Below, in pieces: positions 35,371 through 48,300 of a stretch of DNA of 64,000 nucleotides (the first letter of the stretch is position 1; the number at the start of each line of letters is the position of its first letter). A program made the translations under genes and the position numbers. A model generated the notes under the pieces. It did no database searches and had not been told where the DNA came from. It saw only the letters and a program-made list of their open reading frames with translations. The DNA lies in the NCBI GenBank assembly GCA_035578175.1, contig JAQMRL010000008.1, forward strand, positions 63,381,041 to 63,445,040. Direction: 5' to 3'. The stretch is from Catonia carolina. Its lineage: Eukaryota; Arthropoda; Insecta; Hemiptera; Achilidae.

Positions 35371-36974
35371 ATGGTCAAATTTGTGTACACATATAACAAC
35401 GAAATGTAAGTGGTCTTGAACTAACAAAGGAAGAAATGACAAATTGATCTTATAATCAAAACAACAGAATAATATGGTCGTAGGGAAACAGCTAGATAGG
35501 AAAAAAGAAAATTTTCAAAAAGCTGATTTCATTGATCAGAAAGAGAATAAAAATTGTTTTCAAACAAAACAAAAGAGTTTAAGCTTCATTTAACTCGAAA
35601 AGTATTTAAATTTAATCTATATTTATAATTTTCAAAGCATACTACAGTAGTCTGATGCTATAAAACAGACCGGTGTTTCTGATAAAATTACTGTCAATTT
35701 TACAAAAATTTACGTCAGAAGGATCAAAGTTACAAACTTACGTAAACACATTTCGATATTTGTATGACTCAAACGCTCCTAAAATAAAGATCTCTTTAAA
35801 ATTCAACAAGTCTGGCCAAATATTTTAAGTTCAACTCAAATATTTGAAGGGTTAAACATTAAACATTTGTCCAGCGTCTGAAGTACTTACACTTCTACAT
35901 TAAGTTAGCTTTTTCAAAACCGTATGTTAAATGTTAAATTATGTTTCTATATTATTGGTACATATTTTTAATAATTATTGTTTCTATAAGCGGTGTATAC
36001 ACAACAAATAGTTTATACAATTTTCAATTTCATCAAAGTAAACAAAAAAATAACCACCAACTGAACATAAATATGTCATGAACTAATAATTAGAAGGTTT
36101 ACGAGTGATTTTCTTTTAAGTTTGTCACTTCAAGGTGATTTTTGTTCAAGAAATAAGAAAAAATCTGATACTTTGCTTTCAGGCTGACCAACTGAATATT
36201 TTGTTTATAGTTGTTAAGATCTACATCTGCTTACAATATTTCTCCGTAAATTTTTAAAGGTTTTGTAAAAGTAGTGTGAGATTGTTTTCCATTGCATCAC
36301 ACACATCATTGAGGAGTATAACTGCTTGTAATATTGCTAAACCCCCTTAAAATCACCAACGTTTCCTACCTTATAACTCTTCCTCTTTCATTTTTTCCCC
36401 ACATATTTTAAAAATGTACCAAAATCCATTAATTTCAGGAAGACGATTCTGATTAGTATCGATTGTACTTAAACCTCTTCTGTTTTTATAAATATTTAAT
36501 TCATTTATTTGGCTTAATGTACGAGAATCAGCAAAAATATTTTTACCGTTCTGGAACCAGAAGGTTAGTTGTAAATATTCCATCTTTATTTTGACAACTA
36601 CTGTTCAAAAAAACTTTTTTTAAATATAAGAATATATTTAAATAAAAAAATATTTGCATAAAATACGCAAAAAAATATAACATTCGTTTATGCTTTTTTT
36701 TAAAGATTCCTAATTGAAAATCTAAGAAATAATCTTATGTTAAGGGCACCTGTTTCCTAAGCAAATGTTAAAATAGAACTTACTTTATGATCCATTTAGT
36801 CCAAAATCTTGCATGTAGCCATGTAAAACTGTGCAGGCTTATTAATAAATATAATTTATACGTGTGATACTAAAAGTAGCTACTCATTTTTTTAAGTCGT
36901 AATAATAGAGATGTAAGAAAGATTGAAAACGATAAAAATATTTCAGTTTTATCAGTACTATGTTTAAAAACCAA
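35371..36974. other. Longest unexplained stretch before Nek2
   Basis: About 1.6 kb without recognised repeats, holding only the doubtful ORF at 36371-36583. It may be older single-copy DNA. Confidence 0.5.
36371..36583 (-). CDS. Unrecognised ORF, possible exon
   Basis: The 70-codon frame reads MEYLQLTFWFQNGKNIFADS and GFWYIFKICGEKMKEEEL. On the minus strand a TTTTTTTGAACAG acceptor-like sequence precedes it by about 17 bases and ATAAG|GTAGGA follows its stop. No homology is recognised; the composition is protein-like. Confidence 0.2.
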   Translation of the reverse strand: MEYLQLTFWFQNGKNIFADSRTLSQINELNIYKNRRGLSTIDTNQNRLPEINGFWYIFKICGEKMKEEEL

Positions 36975-37400
36975 CCGGGTCGGTCTAGCAGTAAAGTCAT
37001 CGTTGCCGCGAGTCAGATGTTTAACAGTTGATTTTTTCAAATGAAGGTTCATGGTTCAAATCCTATACTGAATTCACCGAGTCTAGAGACATGCATCTAC
37101 AAATACACGCGTTGTTCACGTGATATTTGTACTGCCAGTTGCCTAACTGACGCCTACTATTGGATAATGAACCGCGCTTACGTAAAAATAATTCCTTTCT
37201 TTCGTTCTCATGATCTATGAAATCTATTTTCATTAAAAATAACTCGCACTGTATATTAGGGATAATGCAACGAATACTGGTGTTAGGAGAATGCACAATG
37301 ACCTTGGTTATGCGTTCAATCAACAGTTATCACGTGATCCATTTATTTACTGCGCGTCTCCAGACTCGGTGAATAGACTATAGTAAAGGTAGTTACTTTA
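36975..37400 (+). mobile_element. SINE-A head split by a MITE
   Basis: Head AACCGGGTCGGTCTAGCAG to CAAATCCTA, then the 315-bp MITE, then TAGTAAAGGTAGTTACTTT. The SINE body is lost after that. Confidence 0.8.
37066..37380. mobile_element. 315-bp MITE nested in a SINE-A copy
   Basis: Ends TACTGAATTCACCGAGTCT and (complement) TAGTCTATTCACCGAGTCT match over about 25 bp, with TA at 37064-37065 and 37381-37382. Removing it restores the SINE-A text AATCCTAGTAAAGG. A TA target points to Tc1/mariner mobilisation. Both subterminal regions also share TCACGTGATA. Confidence 0.85.
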
Positions 37401-37485
37401 ACATTACACTATTACCAACTTATCAAAATGAAATGTCCCATCTCATGGGGAAACCGACATATGGGCCACCCGGTATATTTATATG

Positions 37486-37760
37486 AAATATCTGCAGCTT
37501 CAAGCTTCAGAGATGAGATTTTTGCGTAGTGTGTAGGGATGCTCTAGAACGGACAGGATAAGAAATTATGAAATAAGAAGAGTTTTTCTGTTTCACCACT
37601 ACGTGACAAGATTTTACAGAATCAAAAAAACGGGATAAGTCACTTGACCAGAATGCCATATGAGAAGATATCAATAGAGGTTAAAATTATAAACCAATTG
37701 GTACGAGAGATGTGGGAAGATAGAGAGAGAGATAGGTACACTAAACCTAGACTTTGAAGT
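37486..37760 (+). pseudogene. LINE C-terminal remnant
   Basis: LQASEMRFLRSV, then NGQDKKL and a frame reading LTRMPYEKISIEV match the QAAEMRFLR...LNRMPE order of RT tails. No ORF survives. Confidence 0.55.
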
Positions 37761-38594
37761 AGAGAAGAAAAATTAATATGAAATAAGATACAATCAACAA
37801 GAAATCGGATGAATTTCAATACTTCAAAATAAAAACCTTCAAGCTGTCCTTGAATTTCTGTGGGAATGTTGGGGTGACTAATCAATATGGATAAAGCCGT
37901 TATCCTGTAAACGGGGAAATTCTTGTGAAATTCTGTTGATGAGAATAAGACAAATGCATCGTATTACAACATTCTTTTGACAAATTACTGGAAAAGTTCA
38001 AAAACTTTTTAATCGTTTAGGTTATACGAATTAATATTACTTAGAACAAGATAATCGTATACGATTTTAGGAACTTGACCTACATACTCGTAATGCACTT
38101 ATATTGGATTAGCATTGTTTAACTCTACATAGATCTTTTTACGTTAAAAGTTAAAAAAGTAAAAAACCAACACAATTTATCTTACTAAATGTATATTTTT
38201 AACAGAAGTTGTGGGTTTATATTAGATGAAAATGTAAATAAACTGGAATGATAAAAAAATTCATTCCTTTTTTTATATGTATACACTAACTTTAAATGGT
38301 TTATTTAAAGAGTTAATTAAATTAAAAATTTATTTCAAAAGTCACTGTAGACTACCATAAATTGTGAACTCTTTACGGAAAGAAAAAACAAACTTTGATG
38401 AAGTTCTAGTTTCCGTTTCGTTCAGTAAATTATTTGTTGTCTCTCTCTTTGAAAATAGTGTCATTAAGAGAAAATTAAATAAAAACAAATTGTTATTCAT
38501 CTTTCCGTTTGTTTTGATTTACCAAAACTATATAATATAGTGTTACTATATTTGTAAGAAGTTTGTTTCGCCAGAAAATTAAATTTTTTATTCC

Positions 38595-38999
38595 GTTACA
38601 CTGATTGAGTTTAACTACGCTTTAAAGTGAAGAAATTTGCGTTCGATTCCCGGCTTGATGCGGAAATAAAAAACATATTAAAACCAGGCAGTTAACAGTA
38701 CCTGTTTTCTACCGTAATGTGGTCGTTTTTTTCTATTTAGGATGTTCAATGTATTCCTAAAATTAGGAATATTATTTCATTGTATTATTTTTTTATTTGT
38801 GACTGGTTTTTGTTTATTTATGTTAAATTAAAATGTATTTATTATTTTCATTATTTTTGTTATTATTATTTAGTTAATTTATATTTATTTAAATTGTCGT
38901 ACTATGAGATAAGAAGTTTTTAGATTTCATTTATTTTGTATGATTCAATTTTTTTGTCTAATTTTGTTTAAGTGTAAAGAAATGGGGTGGAAATAAAGA

Positions 39000-39044
<45 letters not shown>
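38595..39044 (+). mobile_element. SINE-B-like head with long AT-rich body and TTA tail
   Basis: The degenerate head carries the B-box CGTTCGATTCCCGG near 38640 and ACCGTAATGTGGTCG. After about 250 AT-rich bases the segment ends in AATAAAGAA plus a TTA tract. Whether head and tail are one element is uncertain. Confidence 0.45.
39001..39044. repeat. TTA microsatellite tail
   Basis: An uninterrupted TTA tract of about 14 units directly follows GGAAATAAAGAA, the way the tails of some non-LTR elements and SINEs end. Confidence 0.9.
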
Positions 39045-39233
39045 TATGACTCTTTATGCGCCAAAGAAGTTATATTTTCAAAGGCAGAACACTAAGAATC
39101 GAATATTCCAGTTTAAATAATGTTCAATTTTTAACACTCAACAAAGGACTATCGAATTTAAATAAAATAAGAAAACCGCAAATGAATTGCTTAATTGAAA
39201 ACAGATGTTGAAAATCTTATTAAAATTTATAAG

Positions 39234-39390
39234 ATTTTCGGGCCACCCCTGTTAGTTGGTAGAAAGTCGCTATTAATTTTTAAGTATACTAGTGGGGTGA
39301 GCGACTTTTTAAATGGCGACCAGCTGACAGCTACACGTGAGCTAAAACCAGTGTGTAGTCCTGTTCAGATTTGGGTCTACACTACTTCAT
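39234..39390 (+). repeat. Family E copy E3
   Basis: TTTTCGGGCCACCCCTGTTA to GGGTCTACACTACTTC; it shares GCGACCAGCTGACAGC with E2. Confidence 0.75.
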
Positions 39391-39496
39391 AAATCCACCA
39401 AAATCAGTGATAAGATTGAAGTTTTTGTAAACATAGTATCGTACAATTCCTAGAAAGCTAAAAAATTATGAAAACAAAGACGATTTTTGAGTTAGC

Positions 39497-39680
39497 TTAG
39501 TCAATCGGCAGCTGAAAAGTTTTTTCAACTGCTAAGCAACAACGGTTGGGCGAGCAACTTTGAGTAATAACGAACTGACAGTCGTACATGAACAAACATA
39601 TTTGGGTGACTCCGTTAAAACTTATAACAAAAAATCAAATTAAACAGATGCTTGGAAATAAAAACAGTTCCCAATAACAA
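39497..39680 (+). repeat. Family E copy E4
   Basis: CAACGGTTGGGCGAGCAAC, AACTGACAGTCGTACATGAAC and ACAGTTCCCAATAACAAA match E2 in order. It lies 105 bp past E3, so E3 and E4 form a close direct pair. Confidence 0.7.
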
Positions 39681-39815
39681 AATAATGCTAAAAAATACAT
39701 AAGTAACGTTAATCCATTAAAAAATATTATTCTTTGTCTTAAATAATTATATTTTCATTTTATACTAGAAAAGGTTGTAAAAGGAAGTACTGAAAAATCT
39801 CGTTAATAAACTATA

Positions 39816-40142
39816 GACCCACAAAGTTAGTCTCGAGGTAAAGTCGTCGTCGTGAGTCAGCTGTTTAACAGCTGATTTTCGGAGACGAAGGTTCCTGGTT
39901 CAAATCCTAGTAAAGGTAGTTACTTTTATACGAATTTGAATACTAGATAGCGGTTACCGGTATGCATTGATGGTTGGGGTTCAATTAACCATACTCTTTC
40001 AGGAATGGTTGACCTGAGCCTGTACAAGACTACACCTCATTTACACGTCATTCACTTCATTCTCATCACGTTGGGTCATGGAGTTGCTTATTGTTTTAAA
40101 TTGAACAGATTGCAACGTACACACATTAGGGATAAAATATAA
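39816..40142 (+). mobile_element. SINE-A, full length with 12-bp target duplication
   Basis: TAATAAACTATA is repeated exactly at 39804-39815 and 40143-40154. Between them lie the tRNA-like head (GTCTCGAGGTAAAGTCGTCG), the B-box GGTTCAAATCC and the body ending ACACATTAGGGATAAAATA. Confidence 0.9.
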
Positions 40143-40794
40143 TAATAAACTATATAAATTATCTCACAATGATGATTATACATTAAACATCATAATTAAT
40201 TAATTTAAAATCGAATTTTCATCGAATCGTGTTGAGAAATTACCTAATCAAAAATATACAGTGCATATCAACCTTAAAATTATTATTTGAACCAAGCTAT
40301 TGGAAATATACTGCCGGATAATTCGGTCGAAATTTTTACTACGTTTGATAACGTTTGAGAACAATAATTTTATGAAAAAAGTGTTAAACATCTCTTCTTT
40401 TTCTTAGCACGTTATCAAGCCTTGAACTATAACTGAAAATCAATGCGATGCTGAGTTGTGTATTTACTTCAACAGTTCGTCACGTAACATTAAAAAGACC
40501 AAATGTAATTTTTTTTACAAGAATTATACCTGTACTTTATTTAATCACTAGCAAGTAGAAATTACCCGAACTTTTAAATTTAGTTTGACCTTTACAATAG
40601 GTATTCGTACCATAAAAAAATTTCAATAATGTAAATAGTATTTTATAATACAAAATGTTAAACACAAATAAAATTATTTTAATACTATGTAATAAAAAAT
40701 GTATGGTAGATTTCAACTTAATTTTAAATAATTCGAATTAAACTTTTTTCAAAATTTTGTATCAACGCGTCTAATTTTACTATCAAAATTATTA

Positions 40795-41736
40795 CAAGGG
40801 CGTTCGAAAAATTCCCGAAATGGTGGTTCACCGAGCTAATGTTATGATCTATGACAATGCTTACCAAATTATCTTCAAAGGATGATCTTCAAAGGATAAC
40901 CTTCAAAGGAGGACCTTTGTGCGTACAGACACTTGCTCCATCGATCCTGCCATTGTTGAAAGCAGCGGTAGAAAGCTTCTTTCGGAATCTGTTAGAAACT
41001 TTTGATTCGATATCCTGTTTTGATCTAAGAGATGACGGGTGCCACTCCGATGATTGCTGCTTCGTCTCCGGGTCGTAGGCAAACACCCAAGACTCACCAC
41101 CTGTGACGATCTGTTAGAGAAACGTAGGATCCTTCGAACTTGTCACAAGCAGCTCGCCGGCGATTTTCATGTGACATTCCATCTAATCCGTGTTCTGCAG
41201 CCTCGGAACGAACTTCACATTGACGTGTTTCATCTTCAAATCATCGAGTAAAATGGCATGAATTGATCCCTGTGAGATACTAACATCGTTCGCGAACTCC
41301 ACGATTGTCATTCTTCGATCATCTAGAATCGATTTTTTCACTTTTGCAATCATTTCGGAACGTCAACGGTCTTCCGCTGCACTCGTCGTCCTCTAACGTC
41401 TCCTGCCCTTTCTTAAACCGTGCCAACCAGTCGTAAACAGTGAATTTTTTAGGTTCATAATCACCGTAATCTTGCTACCAACAGCGCCTCTGAAGCTGAC
41501 TTTCCAAATTTGCACATGAACTTGATGTTCCCACGCAAAACTGTGTCTCTTCAAACTTTGACATTGTTTTGACTGACAACCACTCACATCCACGTTGTAT
41601 AGAGCACTGACACTACTACGCACTGCCCAAACCTACCCAAACAAGAGTGTGCACGCAATAATATTGCTAGTTCGGTTTTATTATAGTTTTGTTGGCGATG
41701 ACAAGGCAATTCCGGGAACTTTTTGAACGCCCTTCG
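40795..41736 (-). mobile_element. mariner transposon, internally deleted
   Basis: The inverted ends are AAGGGCGTTCGAAAAATTCC and (complement) AAGGGCGTTCAAAAAGTTCC, about 25 bp, flanked by TA at 40793-40794 and 41737-41738. The 942-bp length is below the usual 1.3 kb. The coding strand is minus. Confidence 0.9.
40853..41564 (-). pseudogene. mariner transposase remnant
   Basis: From ATG at 41564 the minus strand codes for degenerate mariner transposase in several frames: an N-terminal HTH piece, KFVPRLQNTD, then VTGGESWVFAYDPETKQQSS, and the distal QDRWSKC piece. The first catalytic Asp position reads GGESW instead of the usual GDETW. The part between the PETKQQS motif and the C-terminus, with the other two catalytic acids, is deleted, so the copy is dead. 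It belongs to the same broad group as SETMAR/Hsmar-type elements. Confidence 0.85.
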
Positions 41737-42310
41737 TATTATTATTACAACGGCTGTACAACTTCATTAGGTAATTTACCGAAACCCAAAATGCCATTCA
41801 TTCTTACTGAATGTCTTTATCCTCAAAATCCTGTTCTCCATAGTTCTCATACAAATCAACCACATCTGTTACTCCTTTTTATTGACAAAGGCTTGTGACA
41901 TCTGCTCACTCCTTTCTAGGTGTCCTTGCTTCTGTGTTAAATCTTCTGTAACAACTGGTTCTTTTCCACCGTACTAGATGACTTGCCTTTCTTTATTTTA
42001 TCGTTTAACAAAAATTACGTATCAACTTTCTTTAAAACTGCTTATTCATTCTTAAACTCGATCTACCACAGTTCACCGACAATTTCTCCAGAAACTCATT
42101 TACGTTGCTAATATTTCCTTTTGAATCTTAGTTGAAGAGTCCAAAACTCCGAGCCATAAATCAAGTATTTTTACATAAAAGGATGGGAAATTATTTTTTT
42201 TAGTACTATTACAAATGATATGCAATTATTTCAAAAACACCATCTAAATTATAGATGTAAAATCATTGACTTTAAATCATGATGTAAATCATTAAAACTG
42301 TAGACATTTC

Positions 42311-42452
42311 GAGTGGTTTATTTTTAATTCAAGAACCTTTCCAAGTGGCTTTAATTGGTCCCTATTCAGCAAGTTCAAGTTTAGGTTAAGTTTGACAACA
42401 ACATAAATGGTAATGTTTGCCTATTTAGCCCTAATTTATAATCATTTATGGA
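42311..42452 (+). repeat. Family F copy 1
   Basis: AGTGGTTTATTTTTAATTCA, CCAAGTGGCTTTAAT and CTATTTAGCCCTAATTTATA recur at 43196-43330 in the same order and orientation. Confidence 0.8.
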
Positions 42453-42659
42453 TTCATAAATATTTTATGAATATATATCAATGACCAAATTTAAGCTACC
42501 AGGTTCTCAATGACTTACATAATCTGTTACGTTTTCATTCCATCACGATTGGTAATAATCATAAGGTTTTTAAAGACCTTAAGAATCTGACATCCAGTTT
42601 TATAAGCCTTAATTTGGTATACTATTTTATTTTTAAGTATTGTATTAAATATATAATTG

Positions 42660-42836
42660 CGGTGTATTTTTTTTTTTTTTTTATTGAGTGATGATGCCTA
42701 CATAAGCCTTGGGCTTGTGCATAGGTAATGATATGTGGTGATTTATAGATGAAAAAATGCCAGACCTGACCGGGAATCGAACCCGGGACCCCGGTATAGT
42801 AGCCAGTTGCGCTGACCACTACACCACGGGCCGGTG
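42660..42836 (-). mobile_element. SINE-B-like copy with poly-T
   Basis: Minus strand: GGCCCGTGGTGTAGTGGTCA, B-box GGTTCGATTCCC, then TCATCACTCAATAAAAAA and an A-run. GGTGTA flanks both sides. Confidence 0.75.
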
Positions 42837-43195
42837 GTGTAGTGTAGTAATTAATTTTACTAATCTGTTAAATCATAAAAAAGGAATAATAGCTACGTAA
42901 TGTTTTTCTGATCACAAAATAAAATACTCGATTTTTTTGATTTTTTGGTTTTAGATGTGTAGTAGAATAACGATACTTCGTTTTAAACTTAAATTTTTAT
43001 GGACGAAAATGTTGATGAAAATCAATAACGATTTTATTCTTCTTTTTCTATATTATTCAACATTTTCTTAAATCCTTACAAAAAATTCCTACTAATATAA
43101 AATTTTAAATAGATACTTTTTATTTTAAGTAGGTGAAATACATTACTAAATAATTATTACAATTTAAAAGAAAAATTAAATAAACAAAAAAATTC

Positions 43196-43330
43196 TAGTG
43201 GTTTATTTTTAATTCAAGTACGTTTCCAAGTGGCTTTAATGGTTCCCTATTCAGTAAGTTCAAATTTAGGTTAAGTTTGACAACAATGTAAAGGGTTAAC
43301 CTATTTAGCCCTAATTTATAATTATTTCAA
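43196..43330 (+). repeat. Family F copy 2
   Basis: Direct repeat of 42311-42452 at about 85-90% by eye, 885 bp downstream. Confidence 0.8.
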
Positions 43331-43639
43331 CAGACGGTTGTTCCCTTGTGTTCTTGAGATCCTACCACCAATCCAGAAGTAATGAATTCTCGAAATAAAA
43401 CGTAGACCTAATTTTCTATACAGTACAATATCGATTATACTATACAGTATCGATTTCTTTCGAAAAATCGTTTGATTTTATGTTTTAACATATTTTAATA
43501 TAGGTAGTTAATAAAATAATTCATTTTAAAAAAAATTTTAATTCGATTTTCAAATTATAACGTGGTATTATAATACTTCTTATAATATATTTATAAATTT
43601 TTAAAATTATTTTTATATTTTTTTACTGAATTTTTTTAT

Positions 43640-43800
43640 TAGTTTATTTAAAGTCGTGTCAACATCTTGATTTACGACTACATTTGGTTTTAAGGAACGA
43701 TACGTTTGACGTGTAATAATTTTCAAGACTATATCTGGGAATCGAATCCATTACCACCGTTTTTCGGCATATCAAGTTAACTACTGGACCATGGAGGCGA
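43640..43800 (-). mobile_element. SINE-B copy, decayed
   Basis: Minus strand: CCATGGTCCAGTAGTTAACT, GATTCGATTCCC, TGTTGACACGACTTTAAATA. Confidence 0.7.
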
Positions 43801-44144
43801 TCTTTTACTAAATTTTAATTAAAATATAAACAAAATTTAAATATAATTTAATTTTGTATTCATTAAATACTGACCTACTTCTATATTTTCATAACAAAAT
43901 TAACCTCGGTTAATTTAATTTAATTCTATTTAAATAATGCATAAATAATAATTATATTAATTTCAAACATTCCCTATAATTTCAATTTTAGCCAATTATA
44001 TTAACGTAGCTGTACTATGTAATTAATTATAGCATACCAGTCAATTACATATATTCCGTACATATTTTATCAATATTGAAATATTTATTTATAGAGATAA
44101 ATAGAAGTAAATTTTTAGTGAAATATTCTGAATAGTATAACTTT

Positions 44145-44760
44145 AATATATCCGCCGCAATGACAAAATCTATGGTTTTCTGGCGGGGGGGGGATCCTAA
44201 ACGAAGAAAAATAGTAATCAATGGTTGCCTAATAGAGCATGTAAAGCATTTTAAATACCTGGAATGTGACTTAACCATGTTAGAAATTCAGACACGAAGA
44301 ATAAGGTGAATTTTTTTCATTATGTCTGTAGGACAATTACAAGATCACTTGGTAAAAGAGTTCGGAAAGAGACGAAGTTGAAATTTTACAAGACTATGGC
44401 TGTTCTAGTATTTCTGTTGTAGTAAGTCTTGGGTACTTGGGAGGAAATATGAAAGCCAGATCCAGGGGGCAGGAATGCGGTTCTTCAGAAAAGTTCACGG
44501 GTGTACTTTGATAGATCACATTAAGAATAAGGAAATTCGTGCCCATTTAAAAGTCTCCTCTCTTTTAAAACCAGTGGGTAAATTCGAGAGAAATAGGATA
44601 AGCATTTGTTACAAATGAGTGAGGATCGATGGGAGAAATGAGCATTAAACTTCATCCTGGTGGACGAAGAGATGCGGGTAGGACGCCAAAAAGATAGTCA
44701 GTGAAGTCAGATCAGGTCGAAGGGCCTAATCCGTGACAGGAAGAAGATAAATAATAATAA
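44145..44760 (+). pseudogene. LINE C-terminal remnant
   Basis: The plus strand reads, with shifts, VNGCLIEHVKHFKYLECDL, RTITRSLGKRVRKETKLKFY, KTMAVLVFL, SWVLGRKYESQIQGAGMRFF, RKVHGCTLIDHIKNKEIRAH and LKVSSLLKPVGKFERNR. The order is that of the thumb and tail of an RTE-like non-LTR polyprotein. It is the longest LINE relic in the window. A G9 run at 44185 is one of the frame breaks. Confidence 0.75.
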
Positions 44761-45699
44761 CCTATAAATATTTTAATCAAATAAAAATTCCATAAATATA
44801 ACTTTTTATTTAATTGTATAATAATATTTTTATGACTTTTTCTATTTTTAATAATGTTCTTTGATATATTTACAATCCCATAAATATAATATTCAACCTA
44901 CTTTCAGCAAAAAAAAATTAATAAATAAATAAACTACATTTTTATAGTAAAAAAATTGTAGTCTAAATAAATATTTTACATAAATAAAATATATTATAAA
45001 ATTTTTCGTTTTATTAAAAAATTTTTCATTCATTTTCAAACTTACGAAAATTTATTTACGCGTATTTATACTTTTTTAGATAAAAGACTTTTTAAAATAT
45101 TATTTTAGTTAGTTCAATGTAATTACATTGTCTATTTTATTTTCTATATACTTTCTATAATTTATCTATTGAAGTCAATAAAATACAAGAGAAATTTGTA
45201 TGATTCAATAATTTTGAATGTATTTAAAATAAAATTTGTATCATTATTTCATAGATAATAGATTGATTGTAAGTTGTATTTATGATTTTGTATAAGAAAG
45301 TGAACATGATTCGTCGATGAATAGTGGTGGAAAACAAACAGGGACAACTGAATTTAACTAAGCTTTCCCTCTACACATTGGTGTAAAGAGTAAAAATAAA
45401 ATGATAAGGGTAATATTATTTGATAAAGTGAAAGTATTTGATCAATTTAAATTTTATTAAATTTGGTAGTTTGCCAAAATATTTTTGAAGGTAGGCGATA
45501 CTTATTATATGAAATTGAGTTAACCCTACATAATAAGACGAGGTTTTCGGTTCGGTAATCCAGGGCCACACCTAAAGAAAACATAATAAATATTCGACTA
45601 ATTAATAAAAATTATATTAAATGACAGAAAATTGTGTAAAACATGTGGTGGATGAATTTAAAATAAATATAATACTCGTTATATATATAATTAAGACAA
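44761..45699. other. AT-rich, no gene seen
   Basis: Very AT-rich with no repeat shared within the window. Confidence 0.6.
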
Positions 45700-45960
45700 T
45701 GTGAGAGAGGCGTTTAGACTCACTTTTCTCGGAGGCGGCTGCATGGTTTTATCCCCTGCTCGGCGCGAACACTGCCTAACCTCGTAGTCCTAACCTCGCA
45801 ATACGATGGTATATTGATTCCCCTCTACGAGGGTTGTTCCAAGAAGGGGGCAGCCACCCCTCCACACCCCCATTAGCTTCACCAACCGGCTGCCATTTAC
45901 GTATTGACGTGCTACATACAACAGCTGATTCCCACCCCCGTCTCAATCCATCCCGTATTT
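45700..45960 (-). other. GC-rich island, possible LINE 5' segment
   Basis: The minus strand is open for 62 codons including SIRKWQPVGEANGGVEGWLP and WNNPRRGESIYHRIARLGL. Base use contrasts sharply with the AT-rich flanks. Such text is not known to me as a protein and could be a retroelement leader. Confidence 0.35.
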
Positions 45961-46294
45961 TCATTATATTTTTTATTATTCTCTTTAATTTTTCATTAAA
46001 AAAAAAAATTAATCTTCGTACAAATATTTAACTCATTTTAAATTTTAATTTAATCTAAAGTTTATATAGGTACTCAATATAAATTTTTAAAAACAAACGG
46101 AACAAAATAAATATTTACAAACTCTTTTTAAATTCTTAATCATTAATCACTTTAGTTTTTATTGTAATATTATATTACTTATATTAAAATAATTCAGTGA
46201 TAATTTTTATATAAAATATTTTCAAACAAATATCATATAATAATCTAATCAGTGATGAAATCATGAAGGCATGTGAATTAATAGTAAAAAAAAT

Positions 46295-47080
46295 CTGGTG
46301 TGAAACACTCACACAACTTTCTCTTGCCAGTGCAAATAATTAACAATAAACCTAACATTAGTAATAAAACATAAGAAATAAACAAAAAACTAACCTCAAC
46401 AAACATAACCTAATTTTAATCATGAGTGAAAGACGCAAAATGAAAATCAACCTCAGTTTGGCTTAGAAATACGGAAAATCACTCTTTCTGTCTAAACTAG
46501 GCTCTGTAGAGAAAAATGCTTTAAATAAAAGTTGTAGATCTTTTAATTTTCTATAAATTTAATTTATATACACTTTTGTCGTAAAATGCATACTAAGGCC
46601 GAAATGTTAAAAAAATCGATTTTTCTCACGTTTTCGTGAGAAAAAAAACAGAAAATCGCAAATTACCGCTAAACTAAGCGTTATACAAAAAAATGTTTGA
46701 AATAAAAGTTGTAGGTTTTTAAATTCTCTACAACTTTTATTATATAAGTTTTTGCGCTAAAATTTATATTAAAGCCGTAATCTTAAAAAAACAACGTTTT
46801 TACGTGATAACAGCCTCACCGAGAATTTCAGCAAACATGGCGCCTACCCTATCTTGTAGAGAATAAAAAATTGAGTAAAATAGGCGATTTTAAAAAAAAT
46901 CGTAGGACCAGTTTTTGAGAAAATCGCAAAAAACTGAAAAATTATACGAATAAACTACTACTTCCGGTTGACCGATTTTGATGAAAATGTTCGTGTCGCG
47001 TCCGGTAGTGGTATGGAACTTAAGTTTCAAGTTTCAAGTTCGTACGACGTTCCGTTCTTGAGATATTCTGTTCACACACA

Positions 47081-47123
<43 letters not shown>

Positions 47124-47265
47124 ACACACAGACCAATCGCTAAAAACATGTTTTTTGGGTTCAGGGGGTCTGAAAACGTATAGATCCGGTGAAAACTCGA
47201 TTTCGAAAAATCGACATGAAAACAATACTTTCCTTCCTATATATTCATATAGGCAAGAGAAAGTA
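46295..47265 (-). repeat. Family A copy A10, full length
   Basis: It runs from CTGGTGTGAAACACTCACAC to CATATAGGCAAGAGAAAGTA, with a CA core at 47073-47133 including two CAGACA variants. Confidence 0.88.
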
Positions 47266-47934
47266 ATAATTGAAAATAAAGTTTCCATAAAAAGATATTT
47301 GATGTACACCCAAAAATATTACTTAAATTATAACTCAGAATACTATTTTGTACAATTTAATGTACAATAATTTTATGTATATATTTGCATATGAATTTTA
47401 TACTCAGCTTATATATTACTCACTAGTAAAAACTAAAAAAATTAATTTTAAAAACTCAAATGGCTTATTTTCCATACACTGTCTTACACTTCTAAACCAA
47501 TGAGAAAATGTTCATTGTTCAAAATTTAATCGTATCACTTTTAGCGCTGCATAGGCATCATCAGAGTGTACACTGATAATGACTGTCATGGAACCCAAAA
47601 TAAAAGTAAATTGAGATAATAATCTTTATGACCTACAGGTTTTACTAGTAAAAAGTGAGTAAAATGTTTAAACATCATCTTCTTTGCAGAGTATAATATC
47701 TTCTCAGGTCTGCACAATTACATTTAACTCTTACCATAAAGTTGTCATTATCTACATTTCATTGAGTCCAGGGGCTATATATCATATTTCTGTAGGCAAT
47801 ATTTTTGGTACATGTCATTTATGCCTTCACCTAAAATTTTGTTCGCAAACGTTATTTGTTTGACTGAACAAATGAAAAGTAAAAGTGAAGTAGAACTATT
47901 TTTATAGTCTTGAACACAACACATCAAATTTTTT

Positions 47935-48300
47935 TTCTGTGAGAGTCCTACATATTTCTCTGCTTCCCGCATCCTAAAGCCCAGTGTCTACTGTCTTCCA
48001 AGTCATCTTTTCTGAGATTTTTCACTATTATAGTTTCATGAACTCCCTATATCACTGTTTTCCGAGGGCAACCTCTTCTTCTTCTTGTATGGATGAAAAA
48101 GGAGTGTTTCTGGGGCCATCTATTAACACCATTCTTTGGTCATGTCTATACTACACAACTGTCTGGTCCCTATACTAAGGTATATCCCTACACCTAATCT
48201 GAGAACCACCAGTCTGCTGTCTCGTATCTTCATTTCTCACATGCTACACTCAAAAAACCATTACATGGTCTTTGTAACCAGTCCATACAAAAGGCCTCTG
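47935..48300 (-). pseudogene. LINE C-terminal remnant
   Basis: Minus strand: HTRRRRGCPRKTVI, NLRKDDLEDSRHWALGCGK. The RGRPRKTW...L...D..DR..WR pattern is recognisable with stops. Confidence 0.5.

Noticed and set aside
37063..37323. 86-codon minus-strand ORF
   Set aside because: Lies wholly inside the 315-bp MITE and shows no domain.
40851..41251. Plus-strand ORFs over the mariner element
   Set aside because: Shadows of the minus-strand transposase remnant.
41739..42140. Possible exon on the minus strand next to the mariner
   Set aside because: Moderately balanced composition, but no frame longer than about 45 codons without stops and no recognisable motif.
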